Shown one piece after another: positions 58,436-64,000 of a DNA stretch of 64,000 nt. Origin of the DNA: Isoetes taiwanensis (taxonomy: Eukaryota > Streptophyta > Lycopodiopsida > Isoetales > Isoetaceae); assembly GCA_021234155.1 (NCBI GenBank), contig JAJEKV010000044.1, positions 10,795,764 to 10,859,763 on the forward strand, written 5' to 3'. Position numbers and translations under genes: made by a program. The notes under the pieces were generated by a model. It searched no databases. It was given only the letters and a program-made list of their open reading frames with translations, and was not told where the DNA came from. Position 1 is the first letter of the stretch; each line of letters starts with the position of its first letter.

Positions 58436-59716
58436 CTACAGATGATCTCCCCGGATTCGCCGGGCAAGGGCTAAATCCTTGGTCATTATGGTGACTCTCT
58501 TTGCGTGGATAGCGCAAAGATTTGCATCACTGAAGAGAGCGACCATGTAGGCTTCAACAGCCTCCTGAAGTGCCAAAATCGCAAAGGTCTGGAAGCGGAG
58601 GTCAGTCTTAAACTCTTGGGCTACCTCCCTTACCAACCTGTGGAAGGGCAGCTTCCTTATTAGTAGTTTCGTAGTCTTCTGGTACTTACGGATCTCCCGT
58701 AAGGCCATGGTGCCCGGTCTGAAGCGATGAGGCTTTCTTGAAGTGGTAGCCTTTGGAGGCGGGCCAGGCTTCTTTGGCACCGTCTTGCCTGCGGTGGCGG
58801 GATGGGGCCGTGCAGCTTCCACGCGTTCTTGCCGCCGACTGGAGCCTGTATGTTTGCCTATGCTTCCGACAACCTTTAATTTCTCCTTGTATTGGCTGCC
58901 GGATTTGTGAGCTGTGGACTTCTTGCGTCTCTTGACGGCCGGCTTGTCCGCCGGATCAGGTCCACGCTGGGTCTCCTGCTCTGTGTTGGCCTGTTGCTGT
59001 TGTTGCTCTTGTTGGGCCTTTTCTTGTTGCTCCTTTTGTTGTTGCTCCTGTTGAGCCTTTTCTGCCTATTCCCGAGCCTCACGGGCTCGTGCCATGTCAG
59101 CTTCCACCTGAGCAAACCGCCGGGCCGCGACCCTTTGGATTAGCTCGCAATGGTAGCGGTCGGGCCGGAGGTTCATATCAATCTGGACCGTTGTCAGGTA
59201 GTCCAAACTGATATCTGGGATCTCAGTCCAGGTAAAGTGCTGGGCAGCCTCATGCCACTGGTATGGGGGAATCTCGAAAGGCTCGCCATTGATGATGGCC
59301 CTCCCATCTCCCAAGTATCTGTACTCACGACCCCAGGCCGCGGTGTCTGCGCGCTCTATCTCCCGAAGGTCGTCTTCTCGGGCTAAGGTTCGGATACGGG
59401 TTGCCTCTCCTCGAATGCCCTCCTCTTGCGAATGTTCTTCGCACTCAGGGGGGTAAAACTTGATCAACATCATCACCTAGTCAGGTTGCTCGACCATGGT
59501 AGACGGCAGCTGTTGGAGATTAAGCTTAATCAAGAATTGTTCAGAGTAATGGAATATGGGGTAAGGTATCCTAATGTCGTTGCTAAAGCGCTGTACCAAC
59601 TCATTTAGGAGGATGTCGATCAGGTCACTGTCGGTGGCCAAGTGCTGCCCGATCAGTGCATATATCTGGGGTATAGTGAGGCTGGCAGGGTCCAAAGTGC
59701 TCTTGGTGTTGGCCAT
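58436..59716 (-). CDS. Element C ORF1: gag-position protein with C-terminal histone H3 domain
   Basis: ATG 59716 opens 427 codons in one frame, interrupted only by TAG at 59477-59479 (residue 80) and 59066-59068 (residue 217). Residues 1-200 ([37 protein letters not shown]) match nothing I know. A coiled coil rich in Gln/Glu/Lys spans about 200-250. A basic linker includes KRRKK at 262-266 (NLS-like) and a Pro/Lys-rich stretch. Residues 327-426 are an H3 fold: [70 protein letters not shown]. No zinc knuckle is present. As first ORF after the PBS it holds the gag place, so the N-terminal region may be a divergent gag. A captured host H3 is the likely source of the C-terminal domain. Confidence 0.85.
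58439..58738 (-). other. Histone H3-fold domain within element C ORF1
   Basis: 100 codons, colinear without gaps with canonical H3 residues 36-135, and about 78 identical by my count against plant H3 recalled from memory. Retained (canonical numbering): P38-R42, R63, K64, R72, K79, R83, K56, C110, H113, K115, R116, K122, D123 and R129, which cover DNA contacts and the H3-H3' four-helix bundle. Changed: K36R, E59K, Q68H, S87F, G102A, E105S, P121T, Q125A and the last three residues. The tail with K4, K9 and K27 is replaced by an unrelated Pro/Lys-rich sequence. Loop 1 has no insertion, so it is not CENH3-like. Residue 90 is Leu as in plant H3.3, residue 41 is Phe as in plant H3.1. Confidence 0.93.
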
Positions 59717-60370
59717 GGTTGAGGCGCTGGCGGTTATGGAGGCAGAAAGTACGGCGCTGAGGTGTGGGGTAGTGTAGGCGCAAACAAGGCAAGATGGCGA
59801 GCTCGGGTCCGGTGGCTATGGCGGGCGACCAGGTAGGCGGGCGGAGGCGCACGAGAACAAGAAAAAGAAACGGCCGTTAACTTGAAAATTTAATTTTTTT
59901 TTTTTAAAAAAAAAACTTAAAAAAAAAATATATATATATATACTGCAGAAATATGCATTTTTATATGGTCGGGCGCCGAAGGCATTATACGGGTTTCTAT
60001 CAAGATTCTAAGATGCCAAGATGCAAGGGGTGCCCGAGTTGGATTTTGGGGCCCTTCCTCGACCTTTTTCCACGGATGACGACCCCCCTATGGTATTTGG
60101 ACCTTGCCCGACGCGCTGGAACAAAAATCTCATCGATCCGAGCTACGTGGAGAATGTTATGGCGATTACAAAACTCGAACCTTTGACTCCACTTTCTGGC
60201 CTTAGCCACTCCACTAGAGAACACTTCCCTCCACAACTAGGTCATTCCTCCCATAACTAGGCCAAGTAAGACACTAATTACAGTGTTGGGATGCTCTAAC
60301 CTAGGAGAAAGTACCGTCAACTAACGAGTTAGACTATGGCCAGTGCAACAGTTTTGGTCCACCAAAACCA
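59717..60370 (-). other. Element C 5' leader
   Basis: Non-coding sequence between the PBS and ORF1. It includes the low-complexity T/A/AT run at 59890-59942. No ORF or recognisable motif was found otherwise. Confidence 0.55.
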
Positions 60371-60383
60371 TGCTCTGATACCA
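60371..60383 (-). other. Primer-binding site of element C (initiator Met tRNA)
   Basis: On the minus strand TGGTATCAGAGCA lies one base after the 5' LTR end (GCGCCACA), identical in sequence and spacing to the PBS of element B. Confidence 0.9.
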
Positions 60384-60384
60384 C

Positions 60385-61925
60385 TGTGGCGCTCCTAGAA
60401 TCCATACGATGCTCCCATCGTATAGACACGGGACTTCCCCTCCCATGGCAACTAAATCATTATGGCAAGGCCCTCCGTCATACTCGGACTACTTGGGATG
60501 GCCAAGTATCCAGGCGAGGAACACGGAGGTGTCATTCGTCCCACGTCCTCTATGGGAAATCCTATACAGCGGAAGCATACATATACGTTAGCATACAATC
60601 ATAATGCAAAATAATATACCATCACGAACGGTGGCCCATCCATCATCATCATGGAAAAGACAATCCATTCATAACCACATGAAATAACATAATAACAGGG
60701 CACTACCCTGGGCTCAGACTCCAGGGATCAACTAACGGCCAGGGTCTCAAGATATCAACAGACGGAGGTATAACATGGCGTTGGCTGGCATAAGACAATA
60801 GGTAGGGTTGTCCACTCCATCCGCCCCTCCTATGCACACTTTGAAGATAGGCTGAATCATGCTATGACGTGCTTGTAGCCCTCCGGAGACGCAATCCCCA
60901 GGAATCACCCTTTGGGACTACTCCGGGTTACATCTCCCCGGTCCAATGAGGCAGGTCAGAGAGGCGTCTCCTCCCCGAGTATGACGGATCCCTGGGTGTG
61001 CTAGAGAACACGTGCCCCCTCAGTGACCCCCGCATCCGTACCCGACTCACTCTCCTAAATCTAAAGGTCAGCTCACCAACCCGTTCGAGCCCAGGGCGGC
61101 CATATAGGCTCCCACCCTCCGGCCCAGAGAGTGTCAGACCCATACCCGGCCCTCACACAGTGACCGACTATAGGCCTAGCACACTGTAGGAGTCCTGTAG
61201 CCACGCTAGGTAAGACCCCACCCCCGTTTCACCATCATACTCGTTATCTGGTGCTGAACCACATCATAGCATCTCCAGCCAGGTGGGCTCCTGTACACAG
61301 GCCGCATTATTGGGTATTAAGGGATCTAGCTAGAGACATCTCTAATCCTAGGAAGCTTTTAGGCCACTACCCTTCCCTTAATTCCCAATACACGAAAGAA
61401 GCAGAAAGAACTAATGTAATCACCATTCATGTAGTCAGAACAATTCATAAAGAGAATTTAACCATTCCATCTACTCAAAAAAGTGTCAGCAGAAAAGAAA
61501 CCTATCTACTGACTAATCAGTGTCCTGGCTAAAACCATGGTCACGGTAGGCATCCATCTCTCGAAGCTGGTAGGTAAGTGTTGGCAAAACAACCTTAGAC
61601 TGCTGCTCCTTCTTAATCCCAATTCGAATTTGGGAGAGAAAATGGGGTAGGACCCCTATTCCTAGGCCCAAAATGGTAAGTCCCTTCTGGCCAATCAATT
61701 TGGGCCAGGTGGCACCCCCTTATTGGTGATAATTAGCTAATTAGACCATAATGACTTAATTAGGTTAATTAAGCCATTATAATTCATAATTATCCCTTTG
61801 GCTTTATTAACATAGCTAATAAAAACCATTATGGGTAACCCTTACTTGGACCATCAAGCCCATTGAGTTCTGGTGACGTGTCATGGTATGCATACGTATA
61901 CCGTATAGATACCTGGAACGTCACA
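60385..61925 (-). repeat. Element C 5' LTR
   Basis: 1541 bp, the same length as the 3' LTR. TGTGGCGC at 60385 and GTCACA at 61925 give TG...CA ends. Scattered substitutions and small indels separate it from 50855-52395, which could date the insertion. Confidence 0.92.
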
Positions 61926-61930
61926 CTATA
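61926..61930. repeat. Target-site duplication of element C, right copy
   Basis: CTATA, against CTGTA at 50850-50854. Confidence 0.7.
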
Positions 61931-62030
61931 TTGCCATGACAAAGGATTCAATCTTTCATGAGAGATCAAAGCATATAGAATTAGAGCTGCACTTTATCAG
62001 AGAAGTGGTGGAAGGAAGGAAGGAAGGTTC
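61926..62030 (+). pseudogene. Copia RNase H, second part (after element C)
   Basis: The reading IAMTKDSIFHERSKHIELEL, then HFIREVV, continues the RNase H interrupted at 50854. Copia elements have this NPxFHERTKHIE-type segment directly after the CDNTSA-type segment. The first 5 bases are the second copy of the target duplication. The copia sequence ends near 62030; the C-terminal end and 3' LTR are missing. Confidence 0.85.
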
Positions 62031-62560
62031 TTTTATCGTCCGCGGAGGCCAATCGGCCTATGGGACCCAAATGACACGGGTGCAGCAAGCCCGTTGCTAC
62101 CCGGATTAAAAAACCCCCCCTTAGGAGGGAAAAACCGTCAGCGAGCAACAAACTGGCCGGGCAAAATACAAATATACATATACACATGAATTCCGGCACC
62201 TCGTAGGTCGGGCGAGGTGAGTCCGCAGATCCAAAACCTCCTGGAGATAGGAGCCAAGGGATCGAATCGACGGGCGCATCGTCTTGAGTAGCTCGTGCAG
62301 GGGCAGACCAGGTCGCACCTAATACCACCTCCACCAGGAGTAGCTTTTCGCGTTTCAGCTGAATGCAAAGTAACGGCTCCCACGTAACGTAGGAAGGGTC
62401 CCGATGTAGTAGGATTCCGGGGATTGTCATAATCTTCAGCAGATGGTTCGAAATCAATTCTAAAAGAACCTATTTTACCGAGTAGTGCTAATTTCCCTCC
62501 TCCTCCAACGGCTCTAATAATTACATCTATGTCAAGTTTGGTTCCGAGCCCGAATCTGAC
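62031..62560. other. Segment of unknown origin between copia and LINE 3
   Basis: It differs in character from both neighbours. On the minus strand a frame without stops for over 100 codons includes LDIDVIIRAVGGGGKLALLG and FRIDFEPSAEDYDNP. A palindromic TTTTTTCCCTCC/GGGGGG-like run lies near 62110-62135. The style (TTAT/AATT-rich with G-runs) resembles organellar DNA, but I could not assign it to a plastid or mitochondrial gene. Confidence 0.35.
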
Positions 62561-64000
62561 TATAGGCTGGACAGCTCTGGAAGGCATGGCTTTCATCCTC
62601 AACAACCCCCAGCGGGCAACACTGACAAAGCCTGTCCTGGCACAGCTCTCCAACCCACCGACCCATCTCAAGCCGAAGATGGTGGGCCCCTGTTCAAATG
62701 GACGCGATGATCCTGCGCTTCTTCATGGGCAACTGAGAATGCAGGTAGAGCTGTGGGCCTCGAACCAGGGTGGGGTTTATGTGCTGTTTGTAGTGTGCCA
62801 TCTTTACCTGTTCCAGAGCATGGTGGTCCTAGAGCTTCCCCAGGAAACAAGAGTCCAAGTACCCCCTCAGCCTATCCCGGCCAGCGTCTGTGTGCACCTA
62901 GACGCACCTATGTGCGTCTACCTTCCGGGTAGCGCCCCACCGGCTCTCTTTGTCCTTCCAACAAGCCCCCGAGTCGTTCGCGGGCTCATCGCCACTGGCA
63001 GTAAGCCAAGTGCAGGGCCGAAAGTGTCGCCCTTTGCGACCACCTTACGGAAATAAACAATGTGTCTATCGAGGGGCGCGCATTTGCGGGGCATGAATCC
63101 TGTCTCCTGCAACAAGATCTGATATGGAACTGAGGGCTTGACCCCAAGTGCCCGCGTCAAAAATGCCTTTTGGACCTGCTCTAAATCGTTCCAAGTCGCC
63201 AAAGACACCACCGGGCCCCACACCTCGACCCCCCATACGTAAGAACTGGCTCCACGGTTCGGAATAAATGTGACTGGTGGCCCCTACCATACACTCTGCG
63301 TTTTGCATTGCGCATATCGCTTTCCAACCGGGGCACAACCGGGCTTAATGGATGCATCCCAATACATTGAGGGACGGAAATTCCACCCCCCAGCACTTGT
63401 AGCCGGGTGTGACCTCTACCATCCGCCTCCCGATAAGTGAGCCGGAGGTGCCGGATGACGGAGGAGGATATGAGGACCACCTTAGTCTTGGCGTGTTGAC
63501 ACGCATGTCCGGCCGCCTGGCGTAGAATGTGTCCGTGGCAGGCCCGCATGCCCTCCGGTGTATGGGCCAAGGGATCCACATCATCCGCGATAGATTAGCC
63601 GCCGATGATGACCCGGGTGCAAGAGTCAGATACCGTCCCCATTGGCGGCAAGCCCGGGCTTCCAACCGGGTCAATGTAAAGTCCAAAGAGTGTGGGTGAG
63701 AGAGGACAACCTTGCATAACTCCAATGCTACCGGCAAAATGAGTTGCATACGGTTGCATGCGGCTGTGGGGCTCGTCATCTGATCTGGCCGCTCGCGCAG
63801 ATCCATAATGAGCCCCGATGGTGCAAAAGCATTTTGGCGAAAGGAGCGCATCGAAGTTGTAGGGGCAGATTGCGGAGGATCAAGAGCGAGGCGTTAGGGG
63901 TAGCATTTGGTCGAAAGCGGTACCGCCTGCAGCATTTGGTCGATCAAGGGCGCCCTCGACCTCGGGCGAACTCCCCTCTGCGTGCCTCCTATTGCACCGA
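62560..64000 (-). mobile_element. LINE 3 (RT and C-terminal domain), decayed, runs off the right edge
   Basis: Same family as LINE 1 and LINE 2. On the minus strand, from the right: QGCPLSPTLFGLYIDP (near 63690, motif B), IADDVDPLAHTPEGM (near 63580, motif C), the thumb/connection, then MWGPVVSLATWNDLEQVQKA (near 63220) and KVVAKGDTFGPALG. It ends with RLCQCCPLGVVEDESHAFQS, then CPAY (near 62580), the zinc region that LINE 2 lacks. Multiple frame breaks. It stops abruptly at the 62031-62560 segment with no poly-A. Confidence 0.85.

Larger units (their letters stand above)
50855..61925 (-). mobile_element. Element C: Ty3/gypsy chromovirus carrying a histone H3-like ORF
   Basis: 11,071 bp on the minus strand. 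It has LTRs of equal length (1541 bp each) and an initiator-Met PBS (60371-60383). ORF1 carries the H3 domain (59716-58436). ORF2 (58179-56779) and ORF3 (about 56620-56129) follow. The pol region is in Ty3 order: protease, reverse transcriptase, RNase H, integrase, chromodomain. A PPT (52396-52410) precedes the 3' LTR. It sits inside the RNase H of the copia element. The two LTRs differ visibly by scattered substitutions and small indels, so the insertion is not very recent, and pol carries several breaks. Confidence 0.92.

Noticed and set aside
58439-58738. Centromeric H3 (CENH3)
   Set aside because: There is no loop-1 insertion and the core is too close to canonical H3, with gap-free alignment.
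58436-58822. The H3 ORF as an independent host histone gene inserted in the element
   Set aside because: The frame continues upstream without a break from the Gln-rich region and the linker of ORF1. The usual H3 N-terminal tail and its start codon are missing, and the frame begins at GTG if taken alone.
58753-59143. Plus-strand Leu-rich frames opposite ORF1
   Set aside because: They are shadows of the Gln/Lys-rich coding repeat on the minus strand.
50855-61925. Element C as an endogenous pararetrovirus (Caulimoviridae)
   Set aside because: It has true LTRs, a target duplication, integrase and a chromodomain, and no movement protein.
1-64000. CRISPR arrays, bacterial operons, tRNA or rRNA genes
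   Set aside because: Introns, LTR retrotransposons and EB1 show that this is eukaryotic nuclear DNA, and no tRNA or rRNA sequence was recognised.

Overview
The window is eukaryotic nuclear DNA from a land plant and consists mostly of transposable elements around one ordinary host gene. The plant origin rests on the plant-type EB1 gene with eight exons (39345-41038), on LTR retrotransposons primed by initiator-Met tRNA, and on a chromodomain-bearing Ty3/gypsy element. A fern or another non-flowering vascular plant is my best guess, but it is only a guess.

Layout, left to right. (1) 390-11700: element A, plus strand, a degraded LTR element of about 11 kb with no recognisable gag or pol. (2) 11750-13195: the 3' half of a LINE, minus strand. 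(3) 13200-17590: an unassigned block in which A greatly exceeds T. (4) 18116-23605: a multi-exon pogo/Tigger-type transposase gene, nearly intact but carrying one or two frameshifts and one in-frame stop. (5) 23952-35333: element B, minus strand, the same family as A in the opposite orientation, with a 5-bp target duplication. (6) 35385-36274: a 5'-truncated LINE tail with poly-A and an 18-bp target duplication. (7) 39345-41038: EB1. (8) 43985-46490: a second LINE, minus strand. (9) 46518 to about 62030: a decayed Ty1/copia element, split by (10) 50855-61925, a complete Ty3/gypsy chromovirus (element C) on the minus strand. (11) 62030-62560: a short segment of unknown origin, then a third LINE of the same family running off the right edge.

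The main discovery is in element C. Its first ORF (minus strand, 59716 to 58436) ends in a histone H3 domain. The last 100 codons are colinear, without a gap, with canonical H3 residues 36-135; by my own count from memory about 78 of 100 residues are identical to plant H3. The domain is joined in frame to a basic, NLS-like linker, a Gln-rich coiled coil and an unfamiliar N-terminal region. The same element encodes two further unfamiliar ORFs with strongly acidic tracts and a C-terminal chromodomain, which is a histone H3 reader module. One retrotransposon therefore appears to carry an H3-like histone, possible acidic histone-binding proteins and an H3 reader. I know of no described element with this layout, but I could not search.

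Elements A and B have no polymerase but share LTR blocks, the same primer-binding site, similar LTR ends and similar polypurine tracts with C. They are plausible non-autonomous partners of a C-like chromovirus. Most TE reading frames are broken; in C three of the breaks are TAG codons each followed by G, at positions where CAG would leave the frame open.
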